Source: Kribbella antiqua (GTDB taxonomy: Bacteria; Actinomycetota; Actinomycetes; Propionibacteriales; Kribbellaceae). From it: a DNA stretch of 64,000 nt. Location of the stretch: assembly GCF_004345665.1 (NCBI RefSeq), contig NZ_SLWR01000003.1, positions 1 to 64,000 on the forward strand, given 5' to 3'. The notes under the pieces are model-generated. The model saw nothing but the letters and a program-made list of their open reading frames with translations. It was not told the DNA's origin and did no database searches. Positions within the stretch are counted from its first letter, which is position 1, and each line of letters opens with the position of its first letter. Shown piece after piece: positions 17,892-26,344 of this stretch. A program made the translations under genes and the position numbers.

Positions 17892-18760
17892 CTATTCAGT
17901 GTCCTGGCAGGCGACAAGATAGTCGGCCCAGCGGTCTTGTGCGTAGCGGGCCCAGCCGTAGGCGGTCCTGGGTGAGATTCCGAACAGGTCGCTGATCACG
18001 ACGGGCGGGAGCTCGGTCGCTGCGTCGAGCATGGCGGTGTTGCGTGCGCTGATGGCTGCAAGGCCGTGGCGCTCCAAGAGGATCTGGAGTCTGCCCTGGC
18101 TCAGCGGCCGGGTGGGCGGCCGTCGTGGCAGTAGGAAGCCTGCTGCTGTGTCGTTCGGCGGTCGGAGCGTGGGGATCGATGCCGTCTGGGCGATTGTTCC
18201 TCGATGAGGTGTGCGAGCTTAGGCGGCAGCAGGACGGGATTGCGTTCGATGGTGAGGTACGAGCTTCCTCCGTCGCGGTGGAAGCGGTCGGTGGTCAGCT
18301 CGACGAGGCGGGAGATGGGAATGGCGTAGAGCCCGATCAGTGCGCCAGTGATCCGTACTTCGAGTGGAAGTTCTTGATCGTTGAGGCATCGTTTCAGCTG
18401 GTCGTAGTGCTCCTGGTCACCGAGGAACCGGGACGGTAAACCGGGCCGTCTGGTGGGGATGGTGAGCTGGCCGGTCAGGCGCCGAGTGACCGTCCAGCGG
18501 ATGAAGGAGCCGATCGAGCGGGGCAGCGTGGGGTGGGTGGTCAGCCAGAGATCGAGGTCTTCTTGGTTGACGGCGGTCAGGTCGAGCTGTTGGCGTCGAG
18601 CCAGGTCAGGAACTTGATGGCGGCACGGATGTCGGCGCGGTCATGCGTGGGTCCGAGTGGTGCAGCGGACGTGGGAGTTGTAGCGGCGGCGTGGAGCCAT
18701 TCGTGGAGCGAACTGCTCGATACGGATGAGAAATACGGGCACCGGAGATAGGTTCCTTGC
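17892..18760 (-). pseudogene. Site-specific integrase remnant with two frameshifts
   Basis: Three minus-strand frames together encode the C-terminal part of an actinobacterial tyrosine-recombinase-like integrase. First segment: HDRADIRAAIKFLTWLDANS (near 18590-18660). Second: QLDLTAVNQEDLDLWLTTHP through ALIGLYAIPISRLVELTTDR to a stop near 18100. Third: ISARNTAMLDAATELPPVVI with a helix-turn-helix-like end SPRTAYGWARYAQDRWADYL, closing at TAG 17892. Crossovers are near 18585 and 18150. The N-terminal ~200 residues of the family are also absent. It abuts the tRNA-derived repeat at 18801, the usual position of an integrase relative to its attachment site. Confidence 0.7.
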
Positions 18761-18800
18761 AACGAATCACGCCTGAGGGCGGCAGATGTGACGGTGACCT

Positions 18801-18847
18801 TCCTCCTCGTAATGAGAAGGTCGTCGGTTCGATTCCGACAGGCGGCC
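18801..18847 (+). repeat. tRNA-Thr(CGU) 3' fragment, att-like direct repeat copy 2
   Basis: Bases 18801-18839 repeat 13365-13403 exactly; after one mismatch the acceptor strand GGCGGC also matches. No CCA follows. The 5' half of the tRNA is absent here too. Confidence 0.8.
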
Positions 18848-18850
18848 AAA

Positions 18851-18885
18851 CCCCCGGTCAGAGGCCACTCTGAGCCCGGGGTTTT
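18851..18885 (+). terminator. Rho-independent terminator after tRNA fragment
   Basis: A long stem: CCCCGG-TCAGAG, loop GCCA, CTCTGA-GC-CCGGGG, followed by TTTT. It probably is the original terminator of the tRNA gene whose 3' end lies just upstream. Confidence 0.75.
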
Positions 18886-18889
18886 CGCT

Positions 18890-19040
18890 CATAGCCCGTC
18901 CCCTCTACGCGGGCACCGACCCGGTCACCAAAGAGATCGCATGTACCAGCGCGAGACCGTGCCGGCTGGTCCGAACGCGGAGGCCGAGGCGAAGAGGCCA
19001 CCGGCCTGGTCGATCGACGCGCCGCTTCCAACGACCGTCG
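18890..19040 (+). pseudogene. Phage-type integrase N-terminal remnant
   Basis: Two plus-strand frames together give YAGTDPVTKE and then QRETVPAGPNAEAEAKR, the hallmark opening of actinobacterial phage integrases (arm-binding domain). A frameshift lies near 18945. Nothing of the catalytic domain follows. The remaining bases to 19369 contain no gene I recognise. Confidence 0.5.
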
Positions 19041-19369
19041 ACGTGTGGAGCTCGCCGTGACCCCCGGGGCCGGGAACTCGCCATGCGCGCCCATCAGATC
19101 AAGCGCAGTTACGGCGTCAGCACCGTCGCGAAACTCGACAACGCCAGTCTGACCGCAGCCTGCACGGCTCTGAAAGCACTGCACGACACCCCGCTCGGAG
19201 CGACCGTCACCGAGCGGCGTCAACATCCGTAGACCAGCGGCATGCACGGGGCGGGCACTGAACACGAACGGGCCTATCTGCGCGGCCTCTTGAAGTATGC
19301 ATTGAATGATCTCGACGGCCTGGCGTGAGTTCTCCGGCGTGGGGTAACCGCCTGCCGATTTGCCGCCGG

Positions 19370-19843
19370 TCAGGCTTCGGCGGGTTCGGCGTGGATGGTG
19401 TCGCGAGTGACCGGCTCGCCGCAGTGGTGGCAGAGCAGGTCGACTTCGAGCGGCTGGCCGCAGGAGTGGCGGCGGGTGAGGGCCGGGGTGTCCACTGCCC
19501 ACTTGTCGCCCCACTGGGAGAGAGCGAGCATGACCGGGAAGAGTTCCCGGCCGGCCTCGGTGAAGTGGTATTCGTGGCGGGGCGGGTGTTCGCTGTACAG
19601 CCGGCGTTCGATGACGCCGGCAGCCTCCAGCTTGCGGAGCCGGTCGGCGAGGATGTCGCGGGACACCCCGGTGTAGCCCGCGATACGGGCGAAGCGGTGC
19701 ACGCCGTAGCCGATCTCGCGCAGGGCCAGGAGCGACCACCGCTCGCCAAGGACTTCCAGAGCGCCTGCGAGTGAGCAGGGACGGACTTCCAAGGGTTGCT
19801 CGGCCATGCGGATGCCGGGGCGTAGGTCGGGATCGGTCATCAC
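19370..19843 (-). CDS. HxlR-family transcriptional regulator
   Basis: A 157-residue winged helix-turn-helix regulator. The HxlR core is clear: CSLAGALEVLGERWSLLALR, then the recognition region GVSRDILADRLRKLEAAGVI and RRLYSEHPPRHEYHFTEAGR. The C-terminus carries CHHCGEPV, two cysteines plus an upstream HSCGQPL, a possible metal site common in this family. Start at 19843 or 19840 (ATGATG). It diverges from an SDR gene at 19948 and a 9-bp inverted repeat lies between, so it probably controls both. Confidence 0.88.
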   Translation of the reverse strand: MMTDPDLRPGIRMAEQPLEVRPCSLAGALEVLGERWSLLALREIGYGVHRFARIAGYTGVSRDILADRLRKLEAAGVIERRLYSEHPPRHEYHFTEAGRELFPVMLALSQWGDKWAVDTPALTRRHSCGQPLEVDLLCHHCGEPVTRDTIHAEPAEA

Positions 19844-19856
19844 CTCACCCTAGTCG

Positions 19857-19923
19857 GGTGTGTTGCGATTTCCAACTCACTGGTCTACCGTTACGGCCTG
19901 TCGGTAGGAAAACACAACACACC
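19857..19923. promoter_or_regulatory. Inverted repeat between HxlR and SDR genes
   Basis: GGTGTGTTG (19857-19865) and CAACACACC (19915-19923) are perfect reverse complements 49 bases apart, enclosing both divergent promoters. They could be paired operator half-sites for the HxlR regulator. Confidence 0.5.
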
Positions 19924-19947
19924 GCTTCTTCTTGGATTCTGGAGTTC

Positions 19948-20766
19948 ATGATGACGACAACTCGCCCGGTGGCACTCGTGACAGGTGCGTCCTCCGGCAT
20001 CGGGAAGGAAGCCGCGCTCGCGCTGGTCACAGCGGGCTTCGAGGTGGTCGGCACCAGCCGCGACACCTCGCGCGTCACCCCGCTGGACGGGGTGACGTTC
20101 CTCGACCTCGACGTGGCCAGTGACACCTCGGCCGCCGCCACGGTCCAGCAGGTGATCGAGCGGTTCGGGCGGATCGACGTCCTCGTCAACAATGCCGGCA
20201 TCGGCTCGATCGGTGCGGCCGAGGAAAGCTCCATCGCGCAGGCCCAAGCGGTCTTCGACATCAACGTCTTCGGGGTCATGCGCATGGTGAAGCAGGTCCT
20301 GCCCCACATGCGAGCCCGGGGACGCGGGCGCATCGTCAACCTCTCGTCCGTCCAGGGATTCATCCCCGCGCCCTTCATGGCCGTCTACGGCGCGTCCAAA
20401 CACGCGATCGAGGGCTACTCCCAGTCCCTGGACCACGAGGTCCGGGAGTACGGCGTCCGGGCACTGCTCGTCGAACCTGCCTACACCAGGACCGGATTCG
20501 AGGCCAACAGCACGCAGCCCGACATGCCGCTGCAGGTGTACGCACAGCAGCGACAGACCTTCGGCCGCCTGATGGCGGCGGCGATCAAGGACGGCGACGA
20601 CCCCGCGATCGTCGCCAAGGTGATCGTCGCGGCGGCAACGGACCCGAAGCCGAAGCTGCGCTACACCGCCGGCACCTTGGCCGGACGCGCCAGCACGTTG
20701 CGCCGCTTCGTTCCCGCCTGGGCCTTCGACAGTCAGATCCGCAAGCTCAACCAGTTGGCCGGCTGA
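19948..20766 (+). CDS. Short-chain dehydrogenase/reductase (SDR)
   Basis: A 272-residue classical SDR. TGASSGIG is the NAD(P)-binding turn, NNAG follows the fourth strand, Ser in NLSSVQG and YGASK (Tyr and Lys) form the catalytic site. The Arg in GTSRDTS after the second strand suggests NADP preference. Substrate unknown. GGAG lies just upstream of the ATGATG start. It is followed at 20811 by a SnoaL-like gene, likely cotranscribed, and preceded by the divergent HxlR regulator. Confidence 0.9.
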   Translation: MMTTTRPVALVTGASSGIGKEAALALVTAGFEVVGTSRDTSRVTPLDGVTFLDLDVASDTSAAATVQQVIERFGRIDVLVNNAGIGSIGAAEESSIAQAQAVFDINVFGVMRMVKQVLPHMRARGRGRIVNLSSVQGFIPAPFMAVYGASKHAIEGYSQSLDHEVREYGVRALLVEPAYTRTGFEANSTQPDMPLQVYAQQRQTFGRLMAAAIKDGDDPAIVAKVIVAAATDPKPKLRYTAGTLAGRASTLRRFVPAWAFDSQIRKLNQLAG

Positions 20767-20810
20767 CCCCTACCCAACCCCCAACGCTCCGTTCATACCG
20801 GGAGAGGCTC

Positions 20811-21329
20811 ATGCACGACATCTCACACTCCGCCGCCACGACGGTCGCGCGCTGGCGCGGCGCCGCGGAAAGCGGTGACGTCGACGCCGCCGTCGCCTGC
20901 CTGAGCCCGGACATCGTCCTCAGCTCGCCGCTCACCGAGCAGTTCCGCCTCGAGGGATCCGACCAACTACGCGACTTCCTGGCCTCGGCGTTCACCGCGA
21001 TCGAGAACATCCGCTTCCACACCGAGACCGGCCAGGGCGACACGTACGCGCTCGCCTACCGGGCGCGGGTGGGGAACCAGCCGTTCGAGGAGGCGCAACT
21101 GCTGCGGCTCGACGACAAGTCACACATCAGGGAGATCACGCTCTTCGGGCGTCCGATGCCGGCCCTCACCGCCCTGATGACCACCCTCGGGCCGGACCTC
21201 GCCCGCCGGCAGGGCCGCCGCGGCCTCGCGACACTCCTACGCGCCAGCGCCACACCGGTACACGCGATGGTCACCTTCGGCGACCGCACTGTCGTCCCCC
21301 GAACCCGGCCCGGAGCCAAGCCGACCTGA
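20811..21329 (+). CDS. SnoaL-like/NTF2-fold protein
   Basis: A 172-residue protein whose first ~125 residues fit the NTF2-like alpha+beta barrel (VARWRGAAESGDVDAAVACL, then SPDIVLSSPL). Such proteins bind or isomerise small molecules. It probably shares a transcript with the SDR 44 bases upstream; GGGAGAGG precedes its ATG. Confidence 0.75.
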   Translation: MHDISHSAATTVARWRGAAESGDVDAAVACLSPDIVLSSPLTEQFRLEGSDQLRDFLASAFTAIENIRFHTETGQGDTYALAYRARVGNQPFEEAQLLRLDDKSHIREITLFGRPMPALTALMTTLGPDLARRQGRRGLATLLRASATPVHAMVTFGDRTVVPRTRPGAKPT

Positions 21330-21486
21330 GAGAACCAGGTCGGACTGCCCGAGTAGCTGACGATCAGCAAGGCAACTCACGGACCTGCCCGAAATCTCCC
21401 ATCGCTTGGTGAGCGCCCGGCCAGCCTGCAATGGCGCCGTCCGCGCTCCTCCTGATGTAGCCGCATTGTCCAGACCGGAGTGAGTC

Positions 21487-22801
21487 ATGACTGGAATCCA
21501 CCCCTTCCGCGTACTTCGCGCCAGACCCGTGTGGATCGCCAACGGCATCATCACGGGCGTACTCGCCCTGCTGTTCACCGTCTTCTACGTCGGGGCCAAC
21601 ATCGATCCGGTCGATCACCTGGAGAACCTGCCTGTCGGTCTGGTCAACGCAGACAAGGGGGCTGCTGTCGGTGGCAAGCAGGTCAACCTGGGAGCGCAGA
21701 TCACCGAGTCGATCAAGAAGTCCACCGCAAGTCGGGACAAGATCGACTGGAAGGTGATGGACCAGAGGGAGCTGAAGGAGGAACTCGCGAGGGCAAGCTG
21801 TACGGCGCGCTCGTCGTGCCCGGCAACTTCACCTCCTCGGTTACCGCATTGACCAGCACCGCATTGACCAGCACCGCGGCCATCGAGAACCCGGTTCGCC
21901 CCCGACGCTGACGGTGCTGACCAACCAGTCCGCCGGCAGCGTGGGCTCCAGCCTGGCTCGGGCGGCTTCGAGGGCGGCGGCCGAGAGCGCCTCGCTCCAG
22001 GTAGGCAAGGGGCTGATCACCCAGACCAGGCCCGAGCAAGCGAAGCTACCCGCCGCGGCCCGCCTGCTGCTGGCCGACCCGGCCGCCGTCACGGTCCAGG
22101 ACGGGCATCCGCTCGACTCGCACAGCGGCCTGGGTCTGACGGCGTTCTACTACGCGCTTGTCCTCGTGGTGTGCGGCATGCTGGCCGCCAATGTCATCAG
22201 CGGCCAGGTGGACCACGCCCTGGGCTACACGCACAACGACATGGGCCCGCTGCGGCTGCATCGCCCTCTGATCCGGGCGACCCGGGTCCAGACCCTCGCC
22301 ACCAGCAGCACCCTGATGATCGGCCTTTCCCTATTGATGGGCACGATGGTGATGGTGGCGGCGGTCGGCATCATGGGGATGGACGCTTCCCACCTGCCGC
22401 TGCTGTGGCTCTACTCGGTGGCCGCCATAGCCGTCGCCGGAGTCGGTGCGCTCGCCCTCCTTGCCGTCTTCGGTACGCCCGGCATGTTGGTCGTCACGCT
22501 GGTCTTCATCGGGATGGCGGTGCCGACAGCCGGTGCCACCACGCCGATCGAGGCGCTGCCCGGCTTCTATCGCTTCCTCGCGGAGTTCGAGCCGCTGCGG
22601 CAGATCACCGGTGGTATCCGCTCCATCCTCTACTACGACGCCCAGGGTGACGCCGGCCTGACCCGGGGCTGGGTGATGATGGCCGTCGCGCTCGTGGTGA
22701 CCGCACTGTTCGGGTTCGGTGTGACGAGCTGGTACGACCGCAAGGGGCTGCATCGCATCCCGGCCGAGAAGAAGCCCGACGAGACCACCGTCCTGGCGTA
22801 G
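21487..22801 (+). pseudogene. DUF3533 (YhgE/Pip-like) membrane protein, frameshifted
   Basis: The product should be a ~430-residue membrane protein. The N-terminal part (PFRVLRARPVWIANGIITGV, first transmembrane helix, then the extracytoplasmic start NLPVGLVNADKGAAVG) reads in one frame to ~21795; GKLYGALVVPGNFTSSVTAL is in a second frame; from ~21900 the rest (PTLTVLTNQSAGSVGSS, then five transmembrane segments and an SWYDRKG C-terminus) is in a third. A tandem 15-base duplication (ACCGCATTGACCAGC, twice, 21843-21872) lies between the two shifts. Family members are membrane components linked to export or phage infection; function here is lost unless the shifts are sequence errors. Confidence 0.7.
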
Positions 22802-22909
22802 CGGCGCGCCCAAGGCCTCACCACGAAAGAGATCCTGCGCTGCCTCAAGCGCTACATCGCCCGCGAACTCCTACCCCACATCCACCAAGCCTTCACCCCA
22901 ACTCCTTGA
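22802..22909 (+). pseudogene. Transposase C-terminal remnant
   Basis: Reading on in frame past the stop of the preceding gene gives LTTKEILRCLKRYIARELLP to a stop at 22907-22909. The RCLKRYIARE motif resembles the C-terminus of IS-element transposases; an IS110-like origin is likely but not certain. No ends or target duplication seen. Confidence 0.45.
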
Positions 22910-23023
22910 CGATCTATAGCGCCGGTGACTTCGAGTACAGGAGCGGCGCTGACTCCAGCGGGCTGCGTGCGTAAGTGTGATCGTCAGGTGTCGTCGCGGA
23001 CGCGTCAACTCGGCCGTTCGGTG

Positions 23024-25816
23024 CTAGCGACCTCCGTCGCCGGCTGCCACCTTGGCTGCAAGCTGGGCACGGTTCCTTACCTCGAGCTTTTCCAGGATGC
23101 TCGAGACATGTCGCTCGACCGTCTTGCGAGACAGGAACAGCGCGCCCGCGATATCCGGGTTGCTGGCGCCACCGGCGATGAGGTTCGCGATCTCGCGCTC
23201 GCGGTCGCTCAGGACGGAGAGGTCACCGGTCGGCCCTGCTCGCGGTCCGCGTCGCCATGTGCGGATGCCAAGTTGGCGCAGGAGCTGGTCGATATGCGCC
23301 CGCTCCGTCCTGGCCCCGGTCGCCTCGGCGATCGCCGAGGCTTGCCACAGGATCGTCTCCGCTCCAGCCGTGTCGCCGTCGCCCGCTTTCACGAGCGCGA
23401 TGTTCGTGCGGGCCCAGATCGATTCGATGCCCATCCCCAGTCTGTCCGCTGTGTCGATGGCGTCTTGAAGCGAGGCACGATCCCCTCGTCCTGCTGCGGC
23501 AAGGGCCGATCGGGCTCGTAGCTGGTCCCACGCTTGAAGGTCGCCCCGCGGCGGCGCCTTCTCCGCCTCTTCGAACCAGCGCATGGCCTCGGCGACGGCT
23601 CCGACGCGCGCCAGCGACTCAGTGGCTGCTCGGGTGAACTCCAGGCGGCATCTGGTGCATCGCGCTTCCGCGACATCCGTGCGGGCGGTGGCGATTCGAG
23701 CGCGCACCTCGTCGGCGCGCGCAGCTCCTCCGAGCCGCGAGTGCCAGCGCGAGATGGCCTGATGGAGCGGGATGCGGTGATGAGGATCCCGTTCGCTCTC
23801 GCATTGCGCCACCAGGCCAGCGAGTGCGGCGCGGTGGTCGCCGGCGGAGATCGTGCCGATCAGCCGATACATCCGCGCGCCCATGGCTGACCGAGAAGGC
23901 TCGCCGATGCGTTCCGCGAGCGCCTCGCATTCTTCGGCCACCTCCTGAGCCTCGCTGAGGTGGCCGCGCAGGTATCTCGTTTGGGTGAGCCACGAACCGA
24001 TGTCGAGGGCGATCCCTGAAAGGAACGAGCGGCGCGCCTCCAGCCACGCCGCTGCGAGCTGCTCCTCGGCTTCGGGGAGGCGACCCAGGAGCATGAGAGC
24101 CGAGCCACGCCGGAGGCTCGCCTGCAGCGATGCCTCGATGCCGGCCCCTACTGCAACTCGGGTGAGCTCGTCGACCAGGGGGAGGATGACTTCCGGCTCG
24201 TTCGCCTGCATGGCGTCCACACAGGCGAGCACGAGGGTGTGTTCGTATGCGCTCTGGAAGCGTGGCTCGAGCGGCTCCGCTGGGCGGGTCGAAGCGGCCA
24301 GGGCGCGCGCGCGTTCGAGAGCAGCGATCGTAACGATCCCCGCTTCCTGCGGGCGGTTCTCGAGCCACCGTGTGATCGCTGCGTCCGCGGCCTGGAGCTC
24401 CAGGAGGAGCACCGGGTCGTCGCTGCCCGCACTGCGCGCGCGCTCGAGGTGTGCGCGCGCATCATCGGTCCGCTCGAGCTGCTGTGCCGCTTCGGATGCG
24501 CCTAGCCAGGCGCGCGCGCGATCACGCGGCGTACCCAGTCGGTCCGCGATGCGCGCCCATCGTTCCATCGCAAGCCCCTGCTGACCGAGCTCCGCGGCCA
24601 AGGATGCGAGTTCGCCTTGCAGCTCGCACTCCTGCGGCGTGCCGGCCGGCACCGAGTCGACGAGAGCAACGATCGACCGCAGCCCGTCGAGCCCTATCAG
24701 CCTGCGCATCGGTGACCGTACGATCCGGAGGGTAAGCGGTAGGTGGTCGCGCCCTGCCCGATTCCTGGCTTCTGCAGCCCTCAGCAGCAGCGTGACGTTC
24801 TCGCCCGCAATGCTCTCCAGCCACGTGGCGACCCGCGCGTGGATGTCGCGTCGCCGTTCATCCGGAAGCTGGGTCTCGACGGCGGTGCGCACGAGGTCGT
24901 GGACGATTCGGAACGCGCCTCCCTCATCTACCAGCAATCCGGCTGCCATCAGTTCCACCAGCGCTGCCGTGAGCCGATCGTCCGGCCAGCCTCGGATCGC
25001 GATGAGATCCTCGACCGGCGCCTGCCGTCCGAGCACTGCGATCGTCTCCAGGAGCACCGCTGCGTCGGTGCCCGCCGCCGAGAGACGGTCGGCGACGATG
25101 CGCGCCACATCGGCTTCGACGTTCCGGGCCGTGGCCAGGAGCTCGCACCAGAAGGGAGAGCCGCCGGACCGGTCGGCGACCGCCGCAGCACCGCGAGGAT
25201 CCAGTGCCGGGTTCACGGCGCGCGCCAGCGCCACTGTCGAGCGGTGGTCGAGTGGTCCGAGTGTCACCCGGGTCAGCCCTTCGCCAAGCAGGCGCTCCAG
25301 GGACGTGACGAGCGCGCTCACGGCAGTGGACCGCCGACCGCCGACGACGAGCGCCAGCGGATCACCGTCGGCCTGGGCCCCGCGCACCAGGTAGTGGATG
25401 AGCGCCGTGGATCGCTCGTCCGACCACTGGAAGTCATCGATCGTGATGAGGAGTGAGTCGCGGACGCCAGCCGCGCGATGGGCCGCTTCGAACACGGACG
25501 TCCAGTCGGGCAACGGGCCGCCGGGCTCCGGCGCGAGTATCGGGTCCAGGATCTGTCCGGCTGCGTGCGATGAGCGTGCGAGCGCGCGGGTCAGGTCGTG
25601 GCCGAGGGAGAAGGGCAGGCCCATCTCCGGCTCGTACGCGGACACCGCAACCCGATCGACCCGGACGTTCCTCAAAGCCTCGTCGATCAGCCTTGTCTTG
25701 CCGACGCCGGGTTCACCGTCCACGACGACTGCGGTCAGGCGCCGCGCGCCGTGCGCCCGGGCAACCGCAGCGCGAACTAGTTCGAGCTCATCCGTGCGCC
25801 CGAAGAACCCGGTCAC
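23024..25816 (-). CDS. LAL-type LuxR-family transcriptional regulator with AAA ATPase domain
   Basis: A 930-residue regulator. Residues ~1-300 form an AAA/NACHT-like ATPase with Walker A GEPGVGKT and Walker B LLITIDDFQW. The middle is helical and TPR-like. The C-terminal ~65 residues are a LuxR helix-turn-helix: LSDREREIANLIAGGASNPD then FLSRKTVERHVSSILEKL. GTG 25816 is preferred because AAGGTGG lies about seven bases upstream; the open frame extends to 26140 but that part is unlike the family. Targets unknown; it is divergent from the DUF1059 gene. Confidence 0.9.
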   Translation of the reverse strand: MTGFFGRTDELELVRAAVARAHGARRLTAVVVDGEPGVGKTRLIDEALRNVRVDRVAVSAYEPEMGLPFSLGHDLTRALARSSHAAGQILDPILAPEPGGPLPDWTSVFEAAHRAAGVRDSLLITIDDFQWSDERSTALIHYLVRGAQADGDPLALVVGGRRSTAVSALVTSLERLLGEGLTRVTLGPLDHRSTVALARAVNPALDPRGAAAVADRSGGSPFWCELLATARNVEADVARIVADRLSAAGTDAAVLLETIAVLGRQAPVEDLIAIRGWPDDRLTAALVELMAAGLLVDEGGAFRIVHDLVRTAVETQLPDERRRDIHARVATWLESIAGENVTLLLRAAEARNRAGRDHLPLTLRIVRSPMRRLIGLDGLRSIVALVDSVPAGTPQECELQGELASLAAELGQQGLAMERWARIADRLGTPRDRARAWLGASEAAQQLERTDDARAHLERARSAGSDDPVLLLELQAADAAITRWLENRPQEAGIVTIAALERARALAASTRPAEPLEPRFQSAYEHTLVLACVDAMQANEPEVILPLVDELTRVAVGAGIEASLQASLRRGSALMLLGRLPEAEEQLAAAWLEARRSFLSGIALDIGSWLTQTRYLRGHLSEAQEVAEECEALAERIGEPSRSAMGARMYRLIGTISAGDHRAALAGLVAQCESERDPHHRIPLHQAISRWHSRLGGAARADEVRARIATARTDVAEARCTRCRLEFTRAATESLARVGAVAEAMRWFEEAEKAPPRGDLQAWDQLRARSALAAAGRGDRASLQDAIDTADRLGMGIESIWARTNIALVKAGDGDTAGAETILWQASAIAEATGARTERAHIDQLLRQLGIRTWRRGPRAGPTGDLSVLSDREREIANLIAGGASNPDIAGALFLSRKTVERHVSSILEKLEVRNRAQLAAKVAAGDGGR

Positions 25817-25952
25817 TCGCGCCACCTTACGGGTACCACGTGCCCCCTGGATCTGAGGGAGATCCCTCATGATACGTGCCGACGGCTTCTCTAGCGTCAT
25901 AGCCATGGATGCGGACAGTCGCATCGATCGGTCACACATCGGAGGAGGACCA

Positions 25953-26174
25953 ATGCGCGGATTCCACTGTGTAGATCCGTCGCACGACAGGATCGAGTTC
26001 ACCGGCGCGGATGACGAAGACCTGTTCCACAGCATCAAGGAGCACACCACCCGGGCCCATCCGCAGCTCACTGACAGCCAGATCAGGGAGATGATCGAGG
26101 GCGCGGACTGGTGGAAGGAAGTGGCAACATCCGGGGTCAACGCTGGATCGTCGCCGTCGGCCTACGACAAGTAA
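25953..26174 (+). CDS. DUF1059 small protein
   Basis: A 73-residue protein (MRGFHCVDPSHDRIEFTGAD...). The conserved Cys, DP and the C-terminal LTDSQIREMIEGADW pattern fit DUF1059, small proteins of unknown function. GGAGGA lies just upstream of ATG 25953; earlier in-frame starts lack such a site. Confidence 0.75.
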   Translation: MRGFHCVDPSHDRIEFTGADDEDLFHSIKEHTTRAHPQLTDSQIREMIEGADWWKEVATSGVNAGSSPSAYDK

Positions 26175-26235
26175 CGCGGCCGGCGTCCTACATCGGCATC
26201 GTTGCGAAACCGGGCTGAACATGGCCGCCGCGTTT

Positions 26236-26344
26236 CGTGGTCCTCGGGGCCGGCTTTGGTGGCCTCGAGGACACGACGCGTCTGGCCGACGAGTTCGGCG
26301 ACGAGGTCCACGTCACGCTGATCGACAAGAGCGAGGCGTTCGAG
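26236..26344 (+). pseudogene. Flavoprotein N-terminal remnant
   Basis: VVLGAGFGGLEDTTRLADEF and DEVHVTLIDKSEAF are the dinucleotide-binding start of an NAD(P)/FAD-dependent oxidoreductase of the sulfide:quinone or NADH dehydrogenase type. The sequence then switches, in frame, to a methyltransferase. Only ~35 residues remain. Confidence 0.6.
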
